In this document: positions 16,264 to 26,110 of the stretch, in pieces
Layout of the letters: each line of letters opens with the position of its first letter
Numbering within the stretch: position 1 is the stretch's first letter
Assembly: GCA_018820275.1 (NCBI GenBank)
Contig: JAHJOO010000017.1
Span: forward strand, 17,961 to 81,960
Reading direction: 5' to 3'
DNA: 64,000 nt
Source of the DNA: Alphaproteobacteria bacterium
GTDB taxonomy: Bacteria > Pseudomonadota > Alphaproteobacteria > Caulobacterales > Caulobacteraceae
Notes under the pieces: model-generated
The model's database searches: none
What the model was told of the DNA's origin: nothing
The model's input: only the letters and a program-made list of their open reading frames with translations
Program-made: the position numbers and the translations under genes

Positions 16264-19261
16264 GATGAACATGCGCTATCTCGGGGCGGTCTCCGCCCTC
16301 GCCGTCGCCGTCTCGATGGGCGCCGCCGGCGCCGCGTCCGCCCAGGTGTCCAGCGCCACGCTGCGCGGCACCATCACCGACGAGGGCCAGGCCGAGACCG
16401 GCGGCACGGTCACGGCGCGCGACGTCGCCACCGGCTTCACCTCGCGCGGCCGCATCGCCGCGGACGGCGGCTATGTGATCCCGGGCCTGCGTCCGGGCAC
16501 CTATGAGATCACCGCCACCTCGGCCGACGGCGAGACCACCACCGACACCGTCACCCTGGCGCTCGGCCAGGTCGGCACCCTGGACCTCGACGTCGGCGCG
16601 ACCGCCGGCGTGGGCGTCGACGGCGCCACCCAGGTCGACGACATCGTCGTCGTCGGCCGTCGCCTGTTCGAGGTCCGCACCCCGGAAGTGGCGACCAACG
16701 TCAGCCAGGCGCAGATCAACAACCTGCCCCAGATCAACCGCAACTTCCTGAACTTCGCGGCCCTGGCCCCCGGCCTGCGCCTGTCGCAGGATCCGCAGGA
16801 GCGCACCATCTCGGCCGGCGGCGCGCCCGCCCAGCAGATCAACGTCTTCATCGACGGCCAGAACCAGAAGTCGACCATCATCGACGGCGGCGTGGCCGGC
16901 CAGGACGACAGCCGCGGCAACCCCTTCCCGCAGGCCGGCGTGCAGGAGTTCCGGGTCATCACCCAGAACTTCAAGGCCGAGTACGAACAGGCTGGCTCGG
17001 CCATCATCACGGCCGTGACCCGCTCGGGCACCAACGAGTTCTCGGGCGACGTCTTCGTCACCTACCAGGACGAAAGCTGGATCGCCCAGGACGTGTTCGC
17101 GGAGCGCCGCGGCGACGCCAAGGCCCCGCTGGAGAACATCCAGTACGGCTTCTCGGTCGGCGGCCCGATCATCGTCGACACCCTGCACTTCTTCCTCGCC
17201 TATGAGCGCAAGGACGAGACGCGGTCCAACACCGTCTTCTCGAACGACGCCACCTACGCCAGCCTCTTCGCCAGCGAGTTCGGCACCTTCGCCGCGCCCT
17301 TCGAACAGGACCTGCTGTTCGGCAAGCTGTCCTGGCAGGTGAACCCGGATCACCGGGTCGAGCTGAGCGGCACCTATCGCGACGAGAACGACATCCGCGA
17401 CTTCGGCGGAACGACCTCCTTTGATCGCGCGCAGCAGGTCAACACCGACGTCCGTTCGGTGGTCCTGAAGCACCAGTGGAGCGGCGACGGCTTCTTCAAC
17501 GAGGCCACGGTCGACTACTTCAGCTACGTCTACAATCCCAAGGCGCTGAACTTCTCCGACTACGGCCGCGAGTTCATCGTCTTCCGCGACGACAACGCGG
17601 CGCCGGGCTTCCAGTACAACGCCTTCAACCGCGACCGCACCGTGTTCAACACGGGCGGCCGGTCGGACAACCAGTACATCGAGCAGGAAAGCCTGACGTT
17701 CAAGAACGACCTGACGTTCACCGACATCGAATGGATGGGCTCCCACACGATCAAGCTGGGCGCCAAGTACTCGATGCAGACGATGTTCGTGAACAAGCAG
17801 TTCGGGCGCAACCCGCAGTTCCGCTACGACGTCGAGGGCCGGCCCGAGATCAACGGCAGCGCCGACATCCCGGTCAGCGTCTTCCTCGGCTCCGCCGTCC
17901 CGGCCGCGGACGTCGACAACAACGTCATCGGCCTCTACATCCAGGACGACTGGCAGATCACCTCGCAGCTCGAGATCAACCTCGGTCTGCGCTGGGACTA
18001 CGAGGACAACGCGGTCAACAACGACTACGTGACCCCGACCAACATCCGCAACATGCTGAACGCCATCCAGGCGCTGCCGGGCTACGACTTCCCGTCGTAC
18101 TTCAACCCGGCGGACTACATTTCGGACGGCGACCGCGAGGCCTTCAAGGACGCGTGGCAGCCGCGCATTGGCTTCAGCTATGACGTGTTCGACGACGAAC
18201 GCACCGTCATCTTCGGCGGCGCTGGCCGGTACTACGACCGGATCGGCTTCAACTTCGCCTTCGACGAGCGCTTCAAGCCGCTCCAGTTCAACAAGGAGAT
18301 CTTCTTCTCCGTGGCCGGCGGGCCCCGCGGCGGCGTCAACACCGTGGCGTGGAACCCCAGCTACCTGACCCCGGCCGGTCTGGATCCCCTGCTGGCCGCG
18401 GCCCCGGGCTCCGGCGAGGTCTTCCTCGTCAACAACAACGCCCCGATCCCCTACACCGACCAGTTCAACCTCGGCGTCCGCCAGAAGTTCGGCGACTGGC
18501 AGGCCGAGGTCATCCTGGCCGCCGGCCGGTCCAAGGACGAGTTCGCCTGGTACATCGCCAACGCCGGCACCGAGACGGGCAACCGCTTCGGCGGACCGAC
18601 GCCGACCTCGGTGGGCTTCCCCGAGTTCCGCAACCTGATCTTCTTCTCGGCCCACGGGCGCGAGCGGGAGTATGAGGCGGTCTATGTGAAGCTGGACAAG
18701 CCCTACAACGCCCAGGACGGCTGGGGCTTCAACCTGTCCTACACCTTCATGGACGCCGAGCAGAACGGCAGCCGCGACAACGGCCTGGCCGGGTTCGACT
18801 TCGACTACAACTCGCCGGAGCAGACCCCGTGGTACCCCTCGTCCTTCGACGAGCGTCACCGCGTCGTCGCCTCGGGCATGGTCGACCTGCCGTACGACTT
18901 CCGTCTGTCGGGCATCCTGACCCTGGGTTCGGGCACGCCCTTCACCCAGTTCGTCTGCCCGACCGCCGTGCGCAACGATCCGTCCAACCCGGACATCTGC
19001 TGGAACGCCGGACGCCCGGAGAAGTACAGCTTCATCATCCCGAACGCCTGGGCCTATCGCCAGCTGGACCTGCGTCTGACCAAGACGTTCGAGCTGTGGG
19101 ACGGCCAGGCGGTCGAGGCCACCTTCGACGCCATCAACGTGCTCGACACGAAGAACTACAACGGCTTCGAACAGTGCCTGTGCTCGGCGGACTACGGCGA
19201 CCCCCGGTCGCAGGCGTTCCCGACGCGCAGCTTCCAGATGGGCCTGCGCTACCGCTGGTGA
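16256..19261 (+). CDS. Oar-like TonB-dependent receptor 1
   Basis: A 1001-residue outer-membrane receptor. After a signal peptide (to AASAQ) comes a carboxypeptidase-regulatory-like beta-sandwich (about 33-115, TLRGTITDEGQAETGG), then a TonB-box/plug region (VDDIVVVGRRLFEV) and a 22-strand-type barrel ending LRYRW. The plug contains repeated GGVAGQDDSRGN and SGTNEFSGD segments shared with the next receptor. Oar-like receptors take up oligosaccharides or peptides with TonB energy; the operon points to a carbohydrate. GGGGGA precedes the ATG, which lies inside the end of lacI; ATGs three and five codons later are alternatives. Confidence 0.93.
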   Translation: MSRMNMRYLGAVSALAVAVSMGAAGAASAQVSSATLRGTITDEGQAETGGTVTARDVATGFTSRGRIAADGGYVIPGLRPGTYEITATSADGETTTDTVTLALGQVGTLDLDVGATAGVGVDGATQVDDIVVVGRRLFEVRTPEVATNVSQAQINNLPQINRNFLNFAALAPGLRLSQDPQERTISAGGAPAQQINVFIDGQNQKSTIIDGGVAGQDDSRGNPFPQAGVQEFRVITQNFKAEYEQAGSAIITAVTRSGTNEFSGDVFVTYQDESWIAQDVFAERRGDAKAPLENIQYGFSVGGPIIVDTLHFFLAYERKDETRSNTVFSNDATYASLFASEFGTFAAPFEQDLLFGKLSWQVNPDHRVELSGTYRDENDIRDFGGTTSFDRAQQVNTDVRSVVLKHQWSGDGFFNEATVDYFSYVYNPKALNFSDYGREFIVFRDDNAAPGFQYNAFNRDRTVFNTGGRSDNQYIEQESLTFKNDLTFTDIEWMGSHTIKLGAKYSMQTMFVNKQFGRNPQFRYDVEGRPEINGSADIPVSVFLGSAVPAADVDNNVIGLYIQDDWQITSQLEINLGLRWDYEDNAVNNDYVTPTNIRNMLNAIQALPGYDFPSYFNPADYISDGDREAFKDAWQPRIGFSYDVFDDERTVIFGGAGRYYDRIGFNFAFDERFKPLQFNKEIFFSVAGGPRGGVNTVAWNPSYLTPAGLDPLLAAAPGSGEVFLVNNNAPIPYTDQFNLGVRQKFGDWQAEVILAAGRSKDEFAWYIANAGTETGNRFGGPTPTSVGFPEFRNLIFFSAHGREREYEAVYVKLDKPYNAQDGWGFNLSYTFMDAEQNGSRDNGLAGFDFDYNSPEQTPWYPSSFDERHRVVASGMVDLPYDFRLSGILTLGSGTPFTQFVCPTAVRNDPSNPDICWNAGRPEKYSFIIPNAWAYRQLDLRLTKTFELWDGQAVEATFDAINVLDTKNYNGFEQCLCSADYGDPRSQAFPTRSFQMGLRYRW

Positions 19262-19274
19262 TCACCTGACCCGC

Positions 19275-19307
19275 GCCCGTCGCTCCGGTCTGACCGGGGC
19301 GGCGGGC
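19275..19307 (+). terminator. Intercistronic hairpin between the two receptors
   Basis: A 14-bp stem (19275-19288 with 19294-19307, two G-U pairs, five-base loop) followed by a pyrimidine-rich run GTCTCTCCTTCTCC lies between the receptor genes. It lacks a strong U tract, so it may attenuate readthrough or stabilise the upstream mRNA rather than fully terminate. Confidence 0.55.
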
Positions 19308-19371
19308 GTCTCTCCTTCTCCTCGGGCGACACACCGGTCGCCTCAACTACTCCTCGGGGCACTCTACCAAC

Positions 19372-22300
19372 ATGAAGAAGTCGACGTTCCGGCGCCTCGG
19401 CGCCGTGTCCGCCATCGCCATCGTCACCTCCCTCGGCATGGCCGGCGTCGCCGCCGCCCAGGTCTCGGGCGCCACCCTCCGCGGCACCGTCACCGACGGC
19501 GGGCGCGCGGAGGCGGGCGGCACGGTCCTGGCCCGCGACGTGGCCACGGGGTTCACCACGCGCGGGCGTATCGCCGCCGACGGCGGCTATGTGATCCCCG
19601 GCCTGCGTCCCGGCACCTATGAGGTCACCGCCACCGCCGCCGACGGCGACACGACCAGCGAGGTCGTGACCCTGTCGCTGGGCCAGGTCGGTACCCTGAA
19701 CCTCGACGTCGCCGCCGCCGATCTGGCCGGCGCCACCCAGGTCGACGACATCGTCGTCGTCGGCCGCCGCCTGTTCGAGGTGCGCACCTCGGAAGTGGCG
19801 ACCAACGTCAGCCAGCAGCAGATCAACGACCTTCCCCAGATCAGCCGCAACTTCCTGAACTTCGCCGCCCTCGCGCCGGGCGTGGTGGTCCAGGAGGGCG
19901 ACACCGAGCGGACCATCTCGGCCGGCGGCCAGCCCTCGATCGCCATCAACGTCTTCATCGACGGCCAGAACCAGAAGGCCACCATCATCGACGGCGGCGT
20001 CGCCGGCCAGGACGACAGCCGCGGCAACCCCTTCCCCCAGGCCGCCATCCAGGAGTTCCGGGTCCTGACCCAGAACTTCAAGGCCGAGTACGAGCAGGCC
20101 GGATCGGCCATCATCACCTCGGTCTCGCGCTCGGGCACGAACGAGCTCACCGGCGACCTGTTCGTCCAGTGGCAGGACGGCGACTGGATCAGCCAGAACG
20201 TCTTCTCCGAACGCCGCGGCGAGCCCAAGCCGCGCCTCGACCGCCTGCAGTACGGCGGCTCGATCGGCGGCCCGATCATCGAGGACCGCCTGCACTACTT
20301 CCTGACCTATGAGCGCAAGGAAGAGACCCGCGAACGCTCGGTGTTCCTGAACCGCACGGAGTACACCGCGCTGTTCGAGGACGAGCTGGGCACCTTCACC
20401 GCCCCGTTCGAACAGGACCTGCTGTTCGGCAAGCTGTCGTGGCAGGTGGACGACAACCAGCGCGTGGAACTGAGCGGCACCTATCGCAGCGAGTTCGACA
20501 TCCGCGACTTCGGCAACGGCCCGACCTCGGCGGACCGCGCGGTGTCGGTCAACGGCGACGTCCGCTCGGTCGTGCTGAAGCACCAGTACTACGGCCCCGG
20601 CTTCGTCAACGAAGCCTCGATCGACTACTTCAACTACACCTACAATCCCCGCGCGGTGAACTTCGACCAGCCGGGCGCCCGCTACGTCGTCTATCGCGAC
20701 AACGCCACCGGCACCCCGGGCTTCCAGTTCAACTACAACAACATCGAAGCCACCGTCTTCAACGACGGCGGCGGCGCCAACAACCAGGACATCACCCAGG
20801 AAAGCCTGACCTTTAAGAACGACATCACGTTCAACGAGGTCGAGTGGATGGGGCGTCACACGATCAAGGCCGGCATCAAATACTCGATGCAGGAGTTCTA
20901 TGTCTCCAAGGAGTTCAACCGGAACCCCTTCTACACCTACGACATCGACGCCCGGGCCGAGACGGTCGGCAGCAGCACGATCCCGACCCAGGTCTCCCTG
21001 GCCCTGCCGGTGGACCCGACCGAGGCCGAGAACAACGTGTTCGGCATCTATCTGCAGGACGACTGGCAGATCAGCGACCAGCTGGAGCTGAACCTCGGCA
21101 TCCGCTGGGACTATGAGGACAATGCGGTCAACAACGACTATGTGACCCCGCCGGACGTCCAGCGCTTCATCACCGCCTTGGCCGCCCACCCGAACTATGT
21201 CCCGCGCATCGATCTGGATGACTACATCTCGACCGACGGCCGCGACGCCTTCACGGGCGCCATCCAGCCCCGCATCGGCTTCAGCTACGACGTGTTCAAC
21301 GACGAGCAGACCGTGCTGTTCGGCGGGGCCGGCCGCTACTACGACCGGATCGGCTTCAACTTCGCCTTCTCGGAGCGCTTCGGCCCCCTGAACCGCACCA
21401 AGAACATCTTCTTCTCGCCCGCGGGCGGGGCCTACGGCGGCCAGACCTCGACGGTGGCGTGGAACCCGATCTACGCCACCCGCGACGGGCTCGACGCCCT
21501 GCTGGCCGGCACGGTCGGCACCGGCGAGGTCTTCCTCGTCAAGAACGAGGCCGAGGTTCCGTTCACGGATCAGTTCAACCTCGGCGTCCGCCAGAAGTTC
21601 GGCGGCATCCAGACCGCGCTGACCTTCTCCTACGCGAAGACGGAGAACGAGTTCGGCTGGTACCGCCTGAACGTCAACGACGCCAACTCCGTCGTCATCC
21701 CGCTGCCCAGCCTGATCGACCCCGACACCGGAAGCCAGTTCCCCTACCGGAACGCCTTCTATTCGGATCACGGCCGCGAGCGGGAGTACAAGGCGATCTA
21801 TCTGCAGATCGACAAGCCCTATAACCGCGACGCCGGCTATGGCTTCAACATCGCCTACACCTTCGCCGAGGCGACCCAGAACGGTAGCCGCGACCAGGGC
21901 CTGTCGAACTTCGACTTCGACTATCCGACGATCGCCCTGACGCCGACGTTCAACTCGCCGGGCACCGATCGCCATCGCCTGGTGATGTCGGGCACGGTCG
22001 ACCTGCCGTGGGACTTCCGCCTGTCCAGCCTGATCACCCTGGCCTCGGGCAAGCCCTTCACGGCCTTCAACCCGGGCAGCGGCGGCAAGCCGCTGTGGTT
22101 CGAATTCTATCCGGAGAAGTACAGCTTCATCATCCCCAACGCCTGGGCCTACCGCCAGGTCGACCTGCGCCTGACGCGGGAGTTCCGGGTCCTGGACGGC
22201 CACATCGTCGACTTCACCTTCGACGCGATCAACGTCTTCGATTTCGAGAACTACAGCAGCTTCAACCAGACCTACCGGGTCAACAACGGCACCCCCGACG

Positions 22301-22386
22301 CCGCGCTGAACCCCACGTTCGGCACCCCGACGGCCCAGTTCCTGCCGACCCGCAGCTTCCAGGTCGGTCTGCGCTACCGTTGGTGA
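19372..22386 (+). CDS. Oar-like TonB-dependent receptor 2
   Basis: A 1004-residue paralogue of the receptor just upstream, with the same order: signal peptide, carboxypeptidase-regulatory-like domain, VDDIVVVGRRLFEV plug start, then a long barrel ending LRYRW. The plug and periplasmic half are strongly conserved between the two, while extracellular-loop stretches differ (for example at 2 kb into each gene), as expected for receptors that diverged in ligand after tandem duplication. The start at 19372 gives a clean signal peptide. It is followed by a strong terminator, so receptor mRNA can be made in excess over the downstream enzymes. Confidence 0.93.
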   Translation: MKKSTFRRLGAVSAIAIVTSLGMAGVAAAQVSGATLRGTVTDGGRAEAGGTVLARDVATGFTTRGRIAADGGYVIPGLRPGTYEVTATAADGDTTSEVVTLSLGQVGTLNLDVAAADLAGATQVDDIVVVGRRLFEVRTSEVATNVSQQQINDLPQISRNFLNFAALAPGVVVQEGDTERTISAGGQPSIAINVFIDGQNQKATIIDGGVAGQDDSRGNPFPQAAIQEFRVLTQNFKAEYEQAGSAIITSVSRSGTNELTGDLFVQWQDGDWISQNVFSERRGEPKPRLDRLQYGGSIGGPIIEDRLHYFLTYERKEETRERSVFLNRTEYTALFEDELGTFTAPFEQDLLFGKLSWQVDDNQRVELSGTYRSEFDIRDFGNGPTSADRAVSVNGDVRSVVLKHQYYGPGFVNEASIDYFNYTYNPRAVNFDQPGARYVVYRDNATGTPGFQFNYNNIEATVFNDGGGANNQDITQESLTFKNDITFNEVEWMGRHTIKAGIKYSMQEFYVSKEFNRNPFYTYDIDARAETVGSSTIPTQVSLALPVDPTEAENNVFGIYLQDDWQISDQLELNLGIRWDYEDNAVNNDYVTPPDVQRFITALAAHPNYVPRIDLDDYISTDGRDAFTGAIQPRIGFSYDVFNDEQTVLFGGAGRYYDRIGFNFAFSERFGPLNRTKNIFFSPAGGAYGGQTSTVAWNPIYATRDGLDALLAGTVGTGEVFLVKNEAEVPFTDQFNLGVRQKFGGIQTALTFSYAKTENEFGWYRLNVNDANSVVIPLPSLIDPDTGSQFPYRNAFYSDHGREREYKAIYLQIDKPYNRDAGYGFNIAYTFAEATQNGSRDQGLSNFDFDYPTIALTPTFNSPGTDRHRLVMSGTVDLPWDFRLSSLITLASGKPFTAFNPGSGGKPLWFEFYPEKYSFIIPNAWAYRQVDLRLTREFRVLDGHIVDFTFDAINVFDFENYSSFNQTYRVNNGTPDAALNPTFGTPTAQFLPTRSFQVGLRYRW

Positions 22387-22404
22387 TGATCTCCTGAGCC
22401 TGCC

Positions 22405-22448
22405 GGGCCGCCGCGACGCCCAATCGTCGCGGCGGCCCTTTTTCTTTT
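22405..22448 (+). terminator. Rho-independent terminator after receptor 2
   Basis: A perfect 14-bp GC stem (22405-22418 with 22425-22438, loop CCCAAT) runs directly into TTTTTCTTTT. It is the clearest intrinsic terminator in the window and splits the receptor genes from the hydrolase/ABC genes. Confidence 0.92.
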
Positions 22449-22482
22449 GAGTTTTCCAGTACCGCGTAAGAGGATTTCGCCC

Positions 22483-23913
22483 ATGGATCGACGTCAGCTT
22501 CTCCTGTCCGCGGGCGCGGCCGCCGCCTTCTCCGGGGCCGGCTGCGCGGGCTTGCCGCTTCCGGGCTTCCGCGCCGGCGGCGTCGATCCCGAGATCACCG
22601 ATCTGCAGCGCCGCACCTTCCAGTGGTTCGCGGACACGCAAAATCGCGACAACGGCCTGACGCCGGACCGCTGGCCGACGCCGTCCTTCGCCTCGGTCGC
22701 CGCCGTCGGCTTCGCCCTGACGTGCTGGCCCATCGGCGTCGAGCGCGGCTGGATGAGCCGCGAGGAGGCGCGCGACCGCACCCTGGCCACGATCCGCTTC
22801 TTCCACGACGCGCCCCAGGGCCCCGCCGCGACCGGCATGACGGGCCACAAGGGCTTCTTCTACCACTTCCTCGACATGCAGACCGGCCACCGCTTCGGCC
22901 GCACCGAGCTGTCGACGGTCGACACCACCCTGCTGTTGGGCGGCATGCTGTACGCCAAACAGTGGTTCGACGGCGACCATGCCGACGAGGCCGAGATCCG
23001 CGCCAAGGTCCAGACCATCTACGACCGCGTCGAATGGGACTTCGCCGTCGTCCGCCCCGATCTGATCTCGATGGGCTGGCATCCGGAGACCGGCCACATT
23101 CCGCACGACTGGCACGTCTACAACGAGGGCATGCTGACCCTCCTCCTGGCCATCGGCAGCGCCACCCACCCGGTCCCCGCCACCGTCTGGGACAAGTGGT
23201 GCAGCGCCTATCCGCGCAGCTTCAATGCCGAGTGGGGCCCCAAGCACCTGCAGTTCGCGCCCCTGTTCGGGCACCAGTACAGCCACATGTACGTCGACTT
23301 CCGCGGCATCCACGACGCCTGGATGCGCGACGTCCAGTCCGAGATCCCCGGCTTCGACTATTTCCAGAACAGCGTGCGCGCCGTCGCCGCCCAGCGCGAC
23401 TACGCCGTCCGCAACCCGATGGGCTGGGTCGGCTACGACGACCAGGTCTGGGGCCTGACCGCCTGCGACGGCCCCGGCGACTTCAAACAGGTCGTCGACG
23501 GCCGCGAGCGCCAGTTCTTCAGCTACTCCGCCCGCGGTCCGGGCGACCGCGACGACGGCACCCTCGCCCCGACCGCCGCCCTGGCCAGCTATCCCTTCGC
23601 CCCGGCCGAGGTCACCGCCTGCTTCAAGGCGCTGAAGGCCCGCTACGGCACCGGCATCTGGACCCGCTACGGCTTCCTCGACAGCTTCAACCCGACCCTG
23701 ACCCAGCGCGACGGCCCGCTGCTGCACGGGTCCATCGTGCCCGGCGTGGGCTGGGTCGACGGCGACTATCTGGGCATCGACCAGGGACCGATCGTCATCC
23801 AGATCGAGAACGGCCGCAGCGACGCCGTCTGGAAGCTTATGCGCGGCGAGCCCAACCTGATCCGCGGCCTGAAACGCGCCGGATTCTCCGGCGGCTGGCT
23901 GGACGGGGCATGA
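22483..23913 (+). CDS. Glycoamylase-like (PF10091/GH144-type) glycoside hydrolase
   Basis: A 476-residue exported enzyme. The N-terminus has a twin-arginine-like signal (DRRQLLLSAGAA) running into GAGC, possibly a lipobox. The body is an (alpha/alpha)6-toroid 'glycoamylase' domain: RRTFQWFADTQNRDNGLTPDR, WHVYNEGMLTLLLA, QFAPLFGHQYSH, YDDQVWGLTACDGPG and TAALASYPFAP are family-typical. Characterised members of GH144 are endo-beta-1,2-glucanases or release sophorose, despite the Pfam name. Exact specificity cannot be read from sequence. The ATG follows a short leader after the terminator, and its TGA overlaps the next gene (ATGA), linking it to the ABC transporter. Confidence 0.85.
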   Translation: MDRRQLLLSAGAAAAFSGAGCAGLPLPGFRAGGVDPEITDLQRRTFQWFADTQNRDNGLTPDRWPTPSFASVAAVGFALTCWPIGVERGWMSREEARDRTLATIRFFHDAPQGPAATGMTGHKGFFYHFLDMQTGHRFGRTELSTVDTTLLLGGMLYAKQWFDGDHADEAEIRAKVQTIYDRVEWDFAVVRPDLISMGWHPETGHIPHDWHVYNEGMLTLLLAIGSATHPVPATVWDKWCSAYPRSFNAEWGPKHLQFAPLFGHQYSHMYVDFRGIHDAWMRDVQSEIPGFDYFQNSVRAVAAQRDYAVRNPMGWVGYDDQVWGLTACDGPGDFKQVVDGRERQFFSYSARGPGDRDDGTLAPTAALASYPFAPAEVTACFKALKARYGTGIWTRYGFLDSFNPTLTQRDGPLLHGSIVPGVGWVDGDYLGIDQGPIVIQIENGRSDAVWKLMRGEPNLIRGLKRAGFSGGWLDGA

Positions 23914-25175
23914 CCCTGCTTCGGCCCGACCGCCGCGGGGCTCTGGGCCTCATGGCCGGGGCCGCCGCGGGTCTGGCCGGCTGCGGTCGGCGAGGGGAGG
24001 GCACGCGCCTGACCTTCTGGGCCATGGGCAATGAGGCGACCAACGTCCCGCAGATCCTGCCGCGGTTCGAGGCGCTGAATCCGGGCATCACGGTGGACGT
24101 CCAGGCCCTGCCGTGGACCGCCGCGCACCAGAAGCTGCTGACCGCCTACGCCGGCTCCTCGCTGCCGGACCTCAGCCAGGTTGGCAACACCTGGGTGTCC
24201 GAGATGTCGGCCATCGGCGCGATCAGCGAACTGCCGTCGTCAGCCACCGACCTGCTGACCGACCAGTTCCCGGCGGTGCTCGACACCAACCGGGTGAACG
24301 GCCGCGTCGTCGGCGTGCCGTGGTACGTCGACACCCGTCTGCTGTTCGTGCGCACCGACATCCTCGGCCGCGCCGGCTACGACGCCGTGCCGACCACCTG
24401 GCCCGAATGGAAGGCCGCCATGCACGCGGTCAAGCGGGTGCAGGGCCCTGACAAATACGCCATCCTGTTGCCGCTCAACGAGTTCGAGCAGCTTCTGACC
24501 CTGGGGCTTCAGGGCGACGAGCCCCTGCTGCGCGACGACGACACGCGCGGCAACTTCTCCAGCGCGTCCTTCGTCGCGGCGCTCGCCTTCTACAAGAGCC
24601 TGTTCGACGAGGGCCTGGCCCCGGTCGCCTCCTCGACCCAGATCTCCAACGTCTGGACCGAGTTCGACCGCGGCTGGTTCAGCTTCCACTTCTCCGGCCC
24701 CTGGACCATCGGCGAGTTCCGCGACCGCCTGTCGCCGACCACGCAGTGGAACACCGCCGGCGTGCCCGGTCCGCGTGGCCCCGGGGCCTCGGCCCCCGGC
24801 GGGTCGTCGCTGGTGGTCTACCGGTCCTCGCCCAACCAGGAGGCGGCGTGGAAACTGGTGCGCTTCCTCATGGACCCGGCGATCCAGGTCGAGTTCAACC
24901 GCATCACTGGCGACCTGCCCAGCCGCCCCAGCGCCTGGGCCGATCCGGCCGTCGTCTCCGACCCCGCCATCGCCGCCTTCCAGGGCCAGCTGGAGCGGGC
25001 GAAGCCCGTGCCCAAGGCGCCGGAGTGGGAGCGGATCGTCACCGAGATGCAGATCGTCGCCGAGCGCATGGTGCGCGGCGAGTTCACGCCGCAGACCGCC
25101 GCCGCCGAGATCGACCGCCGCGCCGACCGGCTTCTGGCCAAGCGCCGCTGGATGAGGGAGCAGGGCAGGGCATGA
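23910..25175 (+). CDS. ABC sugar-transporter solute-binding lipoprotein
   Basis: A 421-residue family-1 extracellular solute-binding protein. A signal sequence ends in GLAGC, a good lipobox. The two-lobed fold is indicated by LTFWAMGNEATNVPQILPRFEALNPGI, SLPDLSQVGNTWVSEM, the GVPWYVDTRLLFVRTDI hinge and PAIQVEFNRITGDLPSRPSAW. It would capture the oligosaccharide released by the upstream hydrolase and deliver it to the two permeases. Start and stop overlap both neighbours in ATGA, so translation is coupled. Ligand unknown; maltose-type annotations are only by family. Confidence 0.94.
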   Translation: MTLLRPDRRGALGLMAGAAAGLAGCGRRGEGTRLTFWAMGNEATNVPQILPRFEALNPGITVDVQALPWTAAHQKLLTAYAGSSLPDLSQVGNTWVSEMSAIGAISELPSSATDLLTDQFPAVLDTNRVNGRVVGVPWYVDTRLLFVRTDILGRAGYDAVPTTWPEWKAAMHAVKRVQGPDKYAILLPLNEFEQLLTLGLQGDEPLLRDDDTRGNFSSASFVAALAFYKSLFDEGLAPVASSTQISNVWTEFDRGWFSFHFSGPWTIGEFRDRLSPTTQWNTAGVPGPRGPGASAPGGSSLVVYRSSPNQEAAWKLVRFLMDPAIQVEFNRITGDLPSRPSAWADPAVVSDPAIAAFQGQLERAKPVPKAPEWERIVTEMQIVAERMVRGEFTPQTAAAEIDRRADRLLAKRRWMREQGRA

Positions 25176-26110
25176 CCGCCGTCGAGGCCACCATCGCCGC
25201 CGAACCGCGCCGCCCGGCCGCGAACCCGCGCACCCGCTCGCGCGCCGCCTGGGGCTTCGTCGCCCCAGCCCTGATCGCCATCGCCGTCTTCTTCGCCGTG
25301 CCGGTCTTCGCGGCTCTGCTGCTCAGCCTGACCGACTTCGACATCTACGCCCTCGCAGACCTGCGGAACCTGCGCTTCGTCGGGCTGGACAACTATGTGA
25401 ACCTGTTCAGCAATCCGCTATTCTGGGGGGCCATGAAGAACACCGGCCTGTTCGCCCTGATCGGCGTGCCGGCCTCGATCGCCGCCTCCCTGGCGGCCGC
25501 CCTGCTGCTGAACGCCCGCATCATCAGGTGGCGACCGGTCTGGCGCGTGGCTTTCTTCGCCCCCTTCGTCACCACCCTGGTCGCCACAGCGGTGTTGTGG
25601 AACTACCTGCTGCACACCCGCTACGGCCTGATCAACTGGGCCCTGACCGGCGTCGGCCTGCCCGCCGTCGACTGGCTGGGCAGCCCGGCGACCTCGATCC
25701 CGGCCATCCTGATCTTCGTCGTGTGGAAGACCTTCGGCTACAACATGCTGATCTTCCTGGCCGTCCTCCAGACCGTGCCGGACGAGCTGCACGAGGCCGC
25801 GCGCATCGACGGGGCCGGGGCCTGGACGCGCTTCCGGCACGTCACCCTGCCGGCCATCGCCCCCACCCTGCTGCTGGTGTCCATCATCTCGGTGGCCAGC
25901 TTCTTCCAGCTGTTCGCCGAACCCTATGTCATGACCCAGGGCGGCCCCGCCCAGTCGACCGTGACGGTGCTCTACTTCATGTACGAAGAGGGCTTCAAAT
26001 GGTGGAACCTTGGGTCCGCCTCGGCGGTCGCCTTCATCCTCTTCCTCTGCATCCTCGCCATCACCCTGATCCAGCTGGCGGTGGCCGGCCGTCTGGGGGC
26101 CTACGAATGA
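25172..26110 (+). CDS. ABC sugar-transporter permease 1 (MalF/UgpA-like)
   Basis: A 312-residue inner-membrane permease with six predicted helices, the first after a 30-residue basic N-terminus (LIAIAVFFAVPVFAALLL). The ATPase-docking EAA loop is EAARIDGAGAWTRFRHVTLP, about 100 residues from the C-terminus. It forms the channel with permease 2. ATGA overlaps at both ends place it inside the hydrolase/binding-protein/permease operon. Confidence 0.95.
   Translation: MTAVEATIAAEPRRPAANPRTRSRAAWGFVAPALIAIAVFFAVPVFAALLLSLTDFDIYALADLRNLRFVGLDNYVNLFSNPLFWGAMKNTGLFALIGVPASIAASLAAALLLNARIIRWRPVWRVAFFAPFVTTLVATAVLWNYLLHTRYGLINWALTGVGLPAVDWLGSPATSIPAILIFVVWKTFGYNMLIFLAVLQTVPDELHEAARIDGAGAWTRFRHVTLPAIAPTLLLVSIISVASFFQLFAEPYVMTQGGPAQSTVTVLYFMYEEGFKWWNLGSASAVAFILFLCILAITLIQLAVAGRLGAYE

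Noticed and set aside
16232-18859. An 875-codon minus-strand frame over receptor 1
   Set aside because: Low-complexity antisense translation of a well-supported receptor gene.
22449-22482. A third LacI operator before the hydrolase gene
   Set aside because: GTACCGCGTAAG shares only scattered bases with TGTAACCGNTTACA and lacks symmetric arms.
19249-23727. A 1492-codon open frame on the minus strand across receptor 2 and the hydrolase
   Set aside because: It is the antisense shadow of two clear genes in GC-rich sequence: biased Arg/Gly/Asp/Val/Glu composition and no domain pattern.
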